Positions 1 to 5,520 are shown, counted from the first letter of the stretch. The stretch is DNA of 8,011 nt from an uncultured Bacilli bacterium (GCA_947593275.1 CANQDN010000061.1:1-8011); one strand, 5' to 3'. The notes: generated by a model not told the origin, from the sequence alone. A program made the numbers and translations.

Positions 1-52
1 ACTGATCTTTCTGTTGATTTTTACCTCCTGTTCTTGAGGTTTGATTAATAGA

Positions 53-58
53 AAGGAG
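53..58 (+). promoter_or_regulatory. Ribosome binding site deciding a GTG start
   Basis: AAGGAG lies 5 nt upstream of a GTG at 64. The ATG at 62-64, one frame away, closes after seven codons, so this site selects the GTG frame, which stays open for 43 codons. Confidence 0.6.
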
Positions 59-63
59 TTGAT

Positions 64-195
64 GTGGTTTTGCTTAAAAATATAATAGCTAAAATAATGG
101 GCTTCTTTAGAAGACCAAAAAAGACGTCAACGACCATAATTATTAATGTTTATAACAGTAATAACACGGACGTGAACGTCTACAAAAAACATTAG
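64..195 (+). CDS. Unrecognised 43-residue peptide (GTG start)
   Basis: I do not recognise this peptide. It starts with GTG behind a good AAGGAG site and stops at TAG (193-195); a terminator-like hairpin begins on the last base of the stop codon, which supports a real gene end. Residues 1-15 (VVLLKNIIAKIMGFF, Met at position 1) look like an amphipathic or weakly membrane-active helix. A basic patch RRPKK follows, then a beta-prone Thr/Ile/Val/Asn-rich tail ending in KKH. The second half uses codons such as ACG, ACC, AAC, GAC, GTC and TAC, which the surrounding AT-rich genes mostly avoid, so foreign origin is possible. No promoter is visible in the 63 nt before it. A frame open from base 1 to a stop at 46-48 could be the end of an upstream co-transcribed gene, but 15 codons are too few to tell. 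Alternatives are a small membrane or toxin-like peptide, a phage remnant, or a chance frame. Confidence 0.5.
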   Translation: MVLLKNIIAKIMGFFRRPKKTSTTIIINVYNSNNTDVNVYKKH

Positions 196-230
196 TAGAT
201 GTTATGTTCCTAACACTCTACATTTTTATT
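195..230 (+). terminator. Intrinsic terminator after the 43-residue peptide gene
   Basis: The arms GTAGA-TGTTA (195-204) and TAACA-C-TCTAC (211-221) form a 10-bp stem with one bulged C and a 6-nt loop. ATTTTTATT follows. The stem begins on the last base of the TAG stop codon. Confidence 0.6.
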
Positions 231-239
231 ATAACAGAT

Positions 240-340
240 TCTAGATAAATTGCAAGTGTATTTAGTTTACTAGTTTTTTGTATATAATTTGTAAGAAATT
301 TGCTAATCTTAAATATTTAAAATAACTTTTTTTATCTAGA
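240..340. repeat. 10-bp inverted repeat TCTAGATAAA / TTTATCTAGA
   Basis: A perfect inverted repeat has arms at 240-249 and 331-340, 81 nt apart. The right arm overlaps the -35 element (337-342) of the promoter proposed for the gene at 462. It could be a pair of operator half-sites or the base of a long RNA stem. In DNA this AT-rich it could also be chance. Confidence 0.3.
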
Positions 341-365
341 CCATAAGTTTTTTTTGCTTTATAAT
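337..365 (+). promoter_or_regulatory. SigA-type promoter for the membrane protein gene at 462
   Basis: TAGACC (337-342), a 17-nt spacer and a perfect TATAAT (360-365). The predicted transcription start near 372 leaves a leader of about 90 nt, much longer than most others in this window. Confidence 0.55.
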
Positions 366-373
366 AAGATTAG

Positions 374-443
374 GTGAATAGTTTTAATAGTTATTTCATT
401 AAAAGAACATAAAATATTCACATTAGAAGAGTATTTTTAATAC
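374..443 (+). promoter_or_regulatory. Leader with two possible hairpins upstream of the gene at 462
   Basis: GTGAATA-g-TTTT (374-385) can pair with AAAA-TATTCAC (411-421), giving 11 bp with one bulge. Just before the ribosome binding site (AAGGAG, 447-452), GTATT-TTT-AATAC (431-443) forms a small perfect palindrome. Neither has the U-run of a terminator. They may be operators or leader structures; the pairing is seen directly, the regulatory role is inferred. Confidence 0.3.
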
Positions 444-461
444 GAGAAGGAGTGGTTTTAG

Positions 462-1196
462 ATGAATAAGAAAAAGATATTTTGGGGAATTTTAGGAGTG
501 GTATTAGTTGGTCTTATTATTTTTGCTTCCACTTATAAGTATAAAGATAGCCATTTTAGAAAAGAGGGTGTAAGAGTTAGACTTGATGAATATGCTTTAG
601 AAGTGGATAGAGAGTGTGATCAAAGTGATATTGCAACTTGTCTTATTAATTTAGATGTAAATGGAGAAAAAGAGAAGTTAGTATTCGAATATATTAATTT
701 TCAAGATAATGGATTTCCTGAGACTTTAGTAGCGACTATAAATGGTAAAGAAATATTTAGAAAAGATAATTTAGATTTTACTAAGAATACTTATTATGAT
801 TATTTTTCACATGTTAATGTTATTGGAGATAAAGTAGTATTTACATATACTGATGGATCTTATAGTGATGGTAGATCAACTGTTTTATATGCAGTTAATA
901 AAGATGGTGAAAAAGTTTTAGAAGAGTCTATTATTGGGGATAATGATATGAAGATTAAAGATTATAGTTATTATGATGATTTTGCAACTGTTGAAGATAA
1001 TGTTATTACTTTATATACTTCAAGACTTAATTATAGTAATTATATAGGGGAAGATTATATTTGTGATGTTAAATCTTCAGATGTAGTAGAAGCTTATTAT
1101 ACTTATACATATAAAGATGGAGAGTTTGTTAAAAAGTTAGATAAAAAAATAACGGCAAAAGAGTATATTGCCAATAATGAAATTAGTTGTAGTTAA
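462..1196 (+). CDS. Membrane-anchored extracellular protein of unknown function
   Basis: I do not recognise this 244-residue protein. Its N-terminus is MNKKK followed by a hydrophobic segment (about residues 6-23), typical of an uncleaved signal anchor with the remainder outside the cell. There is no lipobox cysteine at the end of that segment. The rest is polar, rich in Tyr, Asp and Lys, with many short beta-prone stretches and four cysteines (C52, C60, C201, C243) that could form disulfides outside the cell. The ATG at 462 follows AAGGAG with a 9-nt spacer. The gene is monocistronic with its own promoter. Its last 14 nt overlap the end of rsmA on the opposite strand, so the coding frame also carries rsmA's probable terminator. 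Codon use is AT-rich like the housekeeping genes. It is probably a lineage-specific surface protein. Confidence 0.8.
   Translation: MNKKKIFWGILGVVLVGLIIFASTYKYKDSHFRKEGVRVRLDEYALEVDRECDQSDIATCLINLDVNGEKEKLVFEYINFQDNGFPETLVATINGKEIFRKDNLDFTKNTYYDYFSHVNVIGDKVVFTYTDGSYSDGRSTVLYAVNKDGEKVLEESIIGDNDMKIKDYSYYDDFATVEDNVITLYTSRLNYSNYIGEDYICDVKSSDVVEAYYTYTYKDGEFVKKLDKKITAKEYIANNEISCS
1143..1172 (-). terminator. Probable rsmA terminator inside the opposing gene
   Basis: On the - strand, GGCAA and TTGCC (arms at 1168-1172 and 1154-1158) form a short stem with a 9-nt loop, extendable by one wobble pair. GTTA and then seven T (1149-1143) follow. It lies 11-40 nt beyond the rsmA stop, within the last codons of the converging gene. 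Confidence 0.45.
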
Positions 1197-1971
1197 AGAT
1201 ACTATTAGCTAGTTCAATAAATAAATCTAGAGGTATTTCCTCTGCACGAATAGTTTCAGGTAAATGATGTTTATCTAAAACTTTTTTTATGGGTAGCCAA
1301 TTGTAGTTTTTTAGGTTGTTTTTGAGGGTTTTGCGCTTCATGGAGAAAGCAGCACTAATTAAGTTAAAGAAAGTAATTTCATCGATTAATTTGGTGTTTT
1401 TGGGCTTTTTAGTGAGGTTTATTACAGCACTATCTACTTTAGGCGTAGGAGCAAAACAAGTATTTTTAACAGTAAATAGATAGTTTAGGGAAAAGTAATA
1501 GTTTAAATAAACAGTTAGACTTCCATAAGCTTTAGAGTTAGGGGAGGCACAAAGGCGTTCGGCGACTTCTTTTTGGACTAAAAGAGTAAGAGATTTTAGT
1601 TTAGGTATAGTAATAATACGTTTAATAATAGGGGTAGTTATGTAATAGGGAATGTTTGCAATAATATAGATGTTATCATAAGAAAAGGGTTTTAAATCTT
1701 CTTCTAGGTTTGCTTTTAAAAAGTCTTGATAGATGATGGTTGTTTTATTATTTAGGAGAGGAGTTAAAAAGGGTTTTAAGCGAGTATCTATTTCATAGGC
1801 GATTAGGTAACTATCTTTTTTAATTAAATGTTTAGTTAAAGCACCAGTTCCAGGGCCAATTTCAATTATGAGATCTTCTTTTGTAGTAGGAATAGAATTA
1901 GCAATTTTAGATAGGATTTGTTCATCTTTTAAAAAGTTTTGACCGAGACTTTTTTTAGCTTTAATTTCCAT
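1183..1971 (-). CDS. rsmA: 16S rRNA (adenine(1518)-N6/adenine(1519)-N6)-dimethyltransferase
   Basis: RsmA (KsgA) uses S-adenosylmethionine to dimethylate the two adjacent adenines in the loop of helix 45 of 16S rRNA, a late 30S maturation step; loss of activity gives kasugamycin resistance. The 262 residues cover the whole family length. Visible motifs are GQNFL (10-14), the SAM-binding EIGPGTGALT (37-46), the acidic YEID (59-62), QDF (82-84), the catalytic NIPYY (106-110, the family NLPYY with Ile for Leu), FAPTPKVDSAV (173-183) and the C-terminal AFSMKRKTLKNNL (208-220). The ATG follows GGAGG with a 5-nt spacer. The upstream 3D-domain gene is 34 nt away and ends in a terminator-like hairpin, and I see no separate rsmA promoter, so rsmA probably relies on read-through from the promoter at 2600-2628. 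The order tatD, 3D protein, rsmA matches the Bacillus yabD-yabE-rnmV-ksgA cluster without rnmV. Confidence 0.97.
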   Translation of the reverse strand: MEIKAKKSLGQNFLKDEQILSKIANSIPTTKEDLIIEIGPGTGALTKHLIKKDSYLIAYEIDTRLKPFLTPLLNNKTTIIYQDFLKANLEEDLKPFSYDNIYIIANIPYYITTPIIKRIITIPKLKSLTLLVQKEVAERLCASPNSKAYGSLTVYLNYYFSLNYLFTVKNTCFAPTPKVDSAVINLTKKPKNTKLIDEITFFNLISAAFSMKRKTLKNNLKNYNWLPIKKVLDKHHLPETIRAEEIPLDLFIELANSIFNYN

Positions 1972-1994
1972 GATATCCTCCTTTTTTAATTTTT

Positions 1995-2019
1995 AAAAAG
2001 ATGGGTTATTTTTCCCATC
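1995..2019 (-). terminator. Terminator or attenuator between the 3D-protein gene and rsmA
   Basis: On the - strand GATGGG (2019-2014) pairs with CCCATC (2005-2000) around an 8-nt loop, followed by five T (1999-1995). The loop contains the TAA stop codon of the 3D-protein gene. rsmA has no visible promoter of its own downstream, so partial termination is more likely than a complete block. Confidence 0.6.
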
Positions 2020-2575
2020 CAAATCTTAAAACGTCATAGGTTATTGAGCTTCTGCCGACGTATTTAAAGGCATATTCTTCACTAGGACTTAATAAATCTA
2101 TATCATTTCCTAAAACACCACGATCTAAAACTATCGCGATTATTGGTTCATCACTTAATCTTTTATTTAGGAAACGAATGATACTGCCACAGGGAAGATT
2201 TTTACTGGATGCGACAATATTAATAACACCATAAGTTTTATCATTATAAGTGTTTTTACCATTACTTATATCAAGATTACCCATGCACGCTAAATGACCA
2301 GTACATAATGGACAATCAGCACCATAACCAGTTAAATCACCTGTATAGCTATCTAGGGAACCCCAGAGGTATGTTTGAAGAGCTTCTTCATTTCTTTTTT
2401 GTTCTTCTTCTTTATTTATATAGAGAGCCATTGTGGATAAATCTATGGTTTTGTTGAAGTTTTCATTGTTACTTTTAGTTTTTATTTTCGATGAAGATGT
2501 ATTAATACAAAATATAACTCCAACAATAATAATTAATTTTATTATATTTGTAAAGTGATATATTTTTGATTTCAT
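2006..2575 (-). CDS. Secreted 3D-domain protein, probable peptidoglycan-acting enzyme
   Basis: The 189-residue protein has an N-terminal hydrophobic segment (about 9-25) that should export or anchor it, then a polar linker with a Glu-rich stretch (56-65). The C-terminal 3D domain (about 78-187) is the double-psi beta-barrel type found in YabE, YocH and YuiC, related to MltA lytic transglycosylases. Visible features are TGYGADCPLCTGHLAC (82-97), YGVINIVAS (115-123), PCGS (128-131) and LDRGVLGNDIDLL (150-162), which supplies the three aspartates D151, D158 and D160. Cysteines C88, C91, C97 and C129 are unusually many for a cell-wall protein and suggest disulfides or a metal site. There is no G5 or LysM domain, so it is a minimal version of YabE. 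The start follows GAGGTG with a 5-nt spacer. The position between tatD and rsmA matches yabE in Bacillus. Muralytic activity is inferred from the family. Confidence 0.85.
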   Translation of the reverse strand: MKSKIYHFTNIIKLIIIVGVIFCINTSSSKIKTKSNNENFNKTIDLSTMALYINKEEEQKRNEEALQTYLWGSLDSYTGDLTGYGADCPLCTGHLACMGNLDISNGKNTYNDKTYGVINIVASSKNLPCGSIIRFLNKRLSDEPIIAIVLDRGVLGNDIDLLSPSEEYAFKYVGRSSITYDVLRFGWEK

Positions 2576-2599
2576 TATTTCACCTCATTGATTGTTATT

Positions 2600-2628
2600 A
2601 TTTTATCATATATTGGATTAAATGTCAA
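2600..2628 (-). promoter_or_regulatory. Consensus SigA promoter for the 3D-protein gene and rsmA
   Basis: A perfect TTGACA -35 (2628-2623), a 17-nt spacer and TAAAAT (2605-2600) with an extended TG one base upstream. The -35 lies in the last codons of tatD, just before its stop codon. The predicted start near 2593 gives a leader of about 18 nt. Confidence 0.8.
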
Positions 2629-3367
2629 AAATTCGTTTAATATTTTTATTGGTAATGTTTGAGAGAGTTTCTAAGTCGATATTTTTTAGATTAGCTATAA
2701 ATTTGGCTATTTCTAGGATTCTTGCAGGTTCGTTTGGAGTTCCTCTATATGGTTCAGGGGTAAGATAAGGGCTATCGGTTTCGAGGATAATATTTTCTAG
2801 GGGGATATTTTTTATGACTTCTTTTAGTTTAGAGCTTTTAAAAGTTATTACGCCATTGATTCCTAGAGAAAAACCCATTTTTAGGTATATTTGGGCAGTT
2901 TCAAAAGAGCCTGAAAAAGAATGGATAACGCCTGTTACTTTATATTTTTTTAATGAATTAATGGTGTCTTCAGTAGCTTCACGACTATGAATTATGACAG
3001 GGAGGTTATAGGTTTCAGCAAGTTTTAATTGGGTTTCAAAAAGATTTATTTGAGCTTCTTTATTTTCTTTTGTGTAGTGATAGTCTAGGCCTATTTCGCC
3101 GATTGCGATTACTTTTGGATGGTTTAGGTTGTCTTTTATAAAGGTTAGATCAGATTCTTTATATGTATCAGCAGATTCAGGGTGGATACCTAGGGCTCCA
3201 TACATATTTTGATAAGTGTCAATTAACTTTAAGACTTCTTGATTACTTTTAGTATCTGAGCCATTATTGATAAATCTTGTTATACCACATTTTTGAGCAT
3301 TATTTAGAGTTTCGGATATATCATTATAGTATTCTTTATATATATGACAATGAGTGTCTGTAAACAT
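2618..3367 (-). CDS. tatD: TatD-family metal-dependent deoxyribonuclease
   Basis: TatD proteins are TIM-barrel amidohydrolase-like enzymes with two metal ions and 3'-5' exonuclease activity on DNA; their cellular role in Bacillota (YabD) is not settled. With the start chosen here the protein has 249 residues, normal for the family. The metal ligands are visible: DTHCH (D4, H6, H8), GEIGLDYHY (E91), IIHSRE (H127), IHSFSG (H149) and ETDSPYLTPEP (D198), followed by the RGTPNEP segment. The frame also extends upstream to a TTG at 3412, but that TTG is the -35 box of the gene's own promoter. The ATG at 3367 has GGTGAT 4 nt upstream and begins directly with the MFTDTHCH family start. No terminator is visible between tatD and the next gene, so read-through is possible. 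metS, which precedes tatD in Bacillus, is replaced here by an unrecognised gene. Confidence 0.95.
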   Translation of the reverse strand: MFTDTHCHIYKEYYNDISETLNNAQKCGITRFINNGSDTKSNQEVLKLIDTYQNMYGALGIHPESADTYKESDLTFIKDNLNHPKVIAIGEIGLDYHYTKENKEAQINLFETQLKLAETYNLPVIIHSREATEDTINSLKKYKVTGVIHSFSGSFETAQIYLKMGFSLGINGVITFKSSKLKEVIKNIPLENIILETDSPYLTPEPYRGTPNEPARILEIAKFIANLKNIDLETLSNITNKNIKRIFDI

Positions 3368-3371
3368 GCTA

Positions 3372-3377
3372 ATCACC
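3372..3377 (-). promoter_or_regulatory. Ribosome binding site fixing the tatD start
   Basis: GGTGAT, the 3' part of the full anti-SD match AGGAGGTGAT, sits 4 nt before the ATG at 3367. It lies at or next to the predicted transcription start (about 3377), so the leader would hold almost nothing else. Confidence 0.6.
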
Positions 3378-3383
3378 AAATTT

Positions 3384-3412
3384 ATTATATATAAAAAATC
3401 ATAAGAGGTCAA
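3384..3412 (-). promoter_or_regulatory. SigA promoter of tatD, interleaved with a terminator
   Basis: TTGACC (3412-3407), a 17-nt spacer and a perfect TATAAT (3389-3384). The -35 is the loop of the upstream gene's terminator hairpin, and the terminator's T-run lies in the spacer. The predicted leader is about 10 nt. Confidence 0.8.
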
Positions 3413-3423
3413 TTCTTATGATT
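3393..3423 (-). terminator. Intrinsic terminator of the 205-residue protein gene
   Basis: A perfect 10-bp stem (AATCATAAGA and TCTTATGATT, arms 3423-3414 and 3406-3397) has a 7-nt loop ATTGACC. Its 3' end runs into six T (3398-3393). The stem begins on the last two bases of the gene's TAA stop codon (3424-3422). Confidence 0.8.
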
Positions 3424-4039
3424 AGTTTTTTCTTATTCGACAATAGCTAGTTTTATTAAATCCTTGTAAAGTATTACCAATTATTTCTTCTTCTTCAGGA
3501 TTTAAAATGTTTTTGAGGTTATTTAAGATTTTAAATTCTTCGGGGATAGAACATAATTGGAAGAGACTATCATCTAAGTCTTTAAATAGAGGGTATTTTA
3601 AGTTTAGAAGGAGGGTTTCTAGTTCTTTTAAGTTATAGGGAATGGTATAACTTATTTGATGAGCATAATGGTTTTTAACACCTTTTCTACTTAAAAGTTC
3701 AACTTTAAAGACTCCTTTTAAGCTTATTAAATTATAAGTAATTCTTATGATACCATTAACGGTGGGACGATGAGGTTTAAAGGTTGCAATATCAAGAATA
3801 AGTGAGGTAGGAATGTGATTGGCATCATAATTTAGAGTTACACGACGATATTTGCGAGATTCTTTTTCCTCATAGGTAATTTTTTGAGAGTTCTTCTTTT
3901 TAGTGGCGCTTAATGTTTTATTTAAGGTATTAATTGTTACTTTAGATTTTTTAGTTGTACTATTAATACTTATCTCTATAGGAGAGCCATCAGGATTTTT
4001 CATTAGGGTATTAAAACTTGTATTTATTATATTATTCAT
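3422..4039 (-). CDS. Unrecognised 205-residue protein
   Basis: I do not recognise a family. There is no signal peptide or membrane segment, so the product is probably cytoplasmic. Residues 1-65 are rich in Lys, Ser, Thr and Asn with basic clusters (TTKKSK, ATKKKNSQK, SRKYRR) and look disordered or nucleic-acid-binding. Residues 66-140 alternate hydrophobic and polar positions as in a beta-rich domain. Residues 145-190 look helical and include an acidic NPEEEEIIG segment. The ATG follows GGAGG with a 7-nt spacer, and a strong promoter and a terminator flank the gene, so it is very likely a real single-gene unit despite being hypothetical. It occupies the position upstream of tatD that metS holds in Bacillus. 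Codon use matches its neighbours. Confidence 0.8.
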   Translation of the reverse strand: MNNIINTSFNTLMKNPDGSPIEISINSTTKKSKVTINTLNKTLSATKKKNSQKITYEEKESRKYRRVTLNYDANHIPTSLILDIATFKPHRPTVNGIIRITYNLISLKGVFKVELLSRKGVKNHYAHQISYTIPYNLKELETLLLNLKYPLFKDLDDSLFQLCSIPEEFKILNNLKNILNPEEEEIIGNTLQGFNKTSYCRIRKN

Positions 4040-4062
4040 AGTAAAACCTCCAGTGCTTTAAG

Positions 4063-4091
4063 ATTATAGCATACATTAGATTATAAGTAAA
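4063..4091 (-). promoter_or_regulatory. Extended -10 promoter of the 205-residue protein gene
   Basis: TTTACT (4091-4086), a 17-nt spacer and TATAAT (4068-4063) preceded by TG-C, giving an extended -10. The predicted leader is about 17 nt. It diverges from the rpiB promoter within the same 127-nt gap. Confidence 0.75.
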
Positions 4092-4117
4092 GTTAAAGTC
4101 TAGTTTTTGACTTTTTA

Positions 4118-4146
4118 TTTAAATTTAGGACATTTTTTGATAAAAT
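4118..4146 (+). promoter_or_regulatory. Extended -10 promoter of rpiB
   Basis: TTTAAA (4118-4123), a 17-nt spacer and TAAAAT (4141-4146) with TG-A immediately before it. The same extended -10 TGATAAAAT drives the 3D-protein gene. The predicted start near 4153 would leave a 14-nt leader beginning at the AGGAGG ribosome binding site (4153-4158). A better-looking TTGACT at 4107-4112 has no -10 at proper distance. Confidence 0.55.
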
Positions 4147-4166
4147 AGGTATAGGAGGAAAAAATA

Positions 4167-4622
4167 ATGAAAATATTTATTGGTTGTGATCATAGGGGTT
4201 TAGAGTTAAAATTAAAGTTAACGAAGTATTTGAAAGAAAATGGGTTAGATATAGAAGATATAGGACTTCAAAATAGTGAATTAGATGATTATCCGGATTT
4301 TGCTTTTTGTTTAGGGGAAAAAGTTAGAGAGAATACGGGTAGTTTAGGTATCCTTATTTGTGGATCAGGAGTAGGTATGAGTATTGCCGCGAATAAAGTT
4401 AAAGGGATTCGGTGTGTTAGAGCGGTTAGTGTAGATGATGCTTTTAAGGGGAAAAACCATAATGGATGTAATGTAATTGCCATAGGTAGTGAAGTTACGA
4501 CAGATTTTAGGTTAGTTCAAGAGATGGTGGATACTTTTATTAATACAAAGAGCGCTAGTGAAGAAAGACATTTAAAAAGAGTGGATTCTATAAAAAGATA
4601 TGAGGAGGGGTTATGGAAATAA
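4167..4622 (+). CDS. rpiB: Ribose-5-phosphate isomerase B
   Basis: RpiB interconverts ribose 5-phosphate and ribulose 5-phosphate in the non-oxidative pentose phosphate pathway, in the cytoplasm. The 151 residues match the RpiB/LacA-LacB family length. Visible are GCDHRG (6-11, substrate-binding Asp and His), the DYPDFA segment (41-46), ICGSGVGMSIAANK (64-77) with the catalytic base C65, the H98-N99 pair before NVIAIGSEV, and SEERHLKRVDSI (131-142) with R134, H135 and R138 in the phosphate-binding region. The ATG follows AGGAGG with an 8-nt spacer. The last 10 nt overlap the downstream DUF1146 gene, so the two are co-translated. LacA/LacB galactose-6-phosphate isomerase subunits are related, but no lac partner is present, and rpiB (ywlF) lies downstream of prfA-prmC in Bacillus, which supports RpiB. 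Confidence 0.93.
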   Translation: MKIFIGCDHRGLELKLKLTKYLKENGLDIEDIGLQNSELDDYPDFAFCLGEKVRENTGSLGILICGSGVGMSIAANKVKGIRCVRAVSVDDAFKGKNHNGCNVIAIGSEVTTDFRLVQEMVDTFINTKSASEERHLKRVDSIKRYEEGLWK

Positions 4623-4795
4623 AAGTTTATTTATATGTGTTTTTTACTTTTATGAGTATATTTATATTTAATGGAGTTAATTTTGATCCAATTATGAAAA
4701 AGGGAAGAGTAATAGAAGCGAAGATACTGGTTTTGGCTTTAAGTTTTGGTTTAAGTTATTTACTTACTAATTTTGTATTGGATTTTGTGGGATAA
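4613..4795 (+). CDS. Small DUF1146/YwzB-family membrane protein
   Basis: The 60-residue protein has two membrane segments (about 4-20 and 38-57) joined by a short basic loop. The loop sequence NFDPIMKKGRVIEAKIL (23-39) and the end TNFVLDFVG match the pattern of the DUF1146 family (YwzB of Bacillus, usually 60-80 residues), whose function is unknown. In Bacillus ywzB lies by the atp operon and murAA. Here it overlaps rpiB by 10 nt, with AGGAGG (4603-4608) inside rpiB 4 nt before its ATG, so translation is probably coupled. Its stop codon is 8 nt from the stop of the converging prmC gene. The family assignment rests on the loop motif and topology, read by eye. Confidence 0.8.
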   Translation: MEIKVYLYVFFTFMSIFIFNGVNFDPIMKKGRVIEAKILVLALSFGLSYLLTNFVLDFVG

Positions 4796-4854
4796 AAAAA
4801 GATTTAGGTTTCAATAAACATAAATCGATCAAAATTATTATAATCTTTTTTTAT
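4792..4854. terminator. Shared terminator between prmC and the rpiB operon
   Basis: On the - strand, a hairpin of GATTTA/TAAATC plus GTTT/AAAC (4826-4801, one internal mismatch, 4-nt loop) is followed by seven T (4800-4794). This is a good prmC terminator, with the prmC TAA stop (4806-4804) in its 3' arm. For the + strand, a 13-bp inverted repeat (4792-4804 with 4842-4854, ending in seven T) encloses that hairpin and could stop transcripts from rpiB, though less convincingly. Confidence 0.65.
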
Positions 4855-5520
4855 AGTTATATTAGCTTTTGGGAAATAGCTTAGAGCTATTTTTTTTATG
4901 TCTTCGCTTTCATCTGCGCCAATTTCAAAGATAATAGAGCCATTTTTATTTAATATTTGGGTAGCAATAGATAAGATACGGATATAGAATTCTAGGCCAC
5001 TATTTTTAGCATATAACGCGATGGATGGTTCATATTTAGTTTCTAAAGAGGTATATTCATCTTCTTTTACGTATGGGGGATTAGAAATAATACAATCATA
5101 TTTTTTAGGGGGTATTTCTTTTAAAATGTCTAGTTTAAAGAAGTTTATAGGAGTGTTGTTTTCTTTAGCGTTTTCTTTAGCTATATTAAGGGCAGATGAG
5201 CTAATATCTAAGGCATCAATAGTTAGGTTTAAATGTTTTTTTAGGGAAATAGCTATAGCGCCACTTCCTGTTCCAATATCGAGGAGAGAAGTATAATTTT
5301 TATTTTTTAGAAAATTAAGGGTTTTTTCTACTAAAAGTTCGGTTTCAAAGCGGGGAATTAAGACATTTTCATTTACCTTTAGTTTAGTATTATAAAAGTC
5401 AACATAGCCAATAAGATATTGAATGGGATAGTGCTCTTTTAGTTTATTTAAAGCATAATCTAGGTTATCTTTATATAGTTCTTTTAAAAGTTTTAGATCA
5501 GCTGCGCCAATATTATTCAA
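4804..5520 (-). CDS. prmC: Peptide chain release factor N5-glutamine methyltransferase
   Basis: PrmC methylates the glutamine of the GGQ motif in release factors using S-adenosylmethionine; its substrate RF1 is encoded directly upstream. Visible are PIQYLIGY (32-39), IPRFETELLVE (55-65, the family IPRPETE with Phe for Pro), the SAM motif LLDIGTGSGAIAI (79-91), LDIS (104-107), the catalytic NPPYV (147-151) and YEPSIALYA (163-171). At 238 residues it is about 30-40 shorter than usual PrmC. The missing part is the N-terminal helical domain, reduced here to roughly 30 residues before the PIQYLIG motif. The start is TTG at 5518-5520, inside the end of prfA (8-nt overlap), with AGGAG 6 nt upstream. 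An in-frame stop at 5539-5541 and the lack of other in-frame ATG codons nearby leave no better start. Translational coupling with prfA is likely. Confidence 0.93.
   Translation of the reverse strand: MNNIGAADLKLLKELYKDNLDYALNKLKEHYPIQYLIGYVDFYNTKLKVNENVLIPRFETELLVEKTLNFLKNKNYTSLLDIGTGSGAIAISLKKHLNLTIDALDISSSALNIAKENAKENNTPINFFKLDILKEIPPKKYDCIISNPPYVKEDEYTSLETKYEPSIALYAKNSGLEFYIRILSIATQILNKNGSIIFEIGADESEDIKKIALSYFPKANITIKKDYNNFDRFMFIET

Noticed and set aside
1..48. The last 15 codons of a possible upstream + strand gene, with the stop at 46-48
   Set aside because: It is too short to identify or to separate from chance; a second + frame is also open here to a stop at 35-37.
283..356. A TATAAT at 283-288 and a weak AACTT/AAGTT hairpin with a T-run near 345-355, suggesting a small RNA
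   Set aside because: There is no acceptable -35 for this -10, and the stem is only 5 bp with a large AT-only loop.
3368..3412. A 15-residue N-terminal extension of TatD from a TTG at 3412
   Set aside because: The TTG is the -35 element of the tatD promoter, the extension has no ribosome binding site, and the family start MFTDTHCH begins at the ATG at 3367 behind GGTGAT.
4095..4114. AAAGTC-N8-GACTTT followed by T-rich sequence upstream of rpiB, as a terminator
   Set aside because: The stem is 6 bp and AT-rich, and the two flanking genes diverge, so no transcript needs to end there. It may be an operator at most.
4289..4483. A 64-codon open frame opposite rpiB
   Set aside because: It lies wholly inside the conserved rpiB gene in the antisense frame, with no convincing start signals.
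5021..5296. A 91-codon open frame opposite prmC
   Set aside because: It is antisense to conserved methyltransferase motifs and has the composition of a shadow frame.
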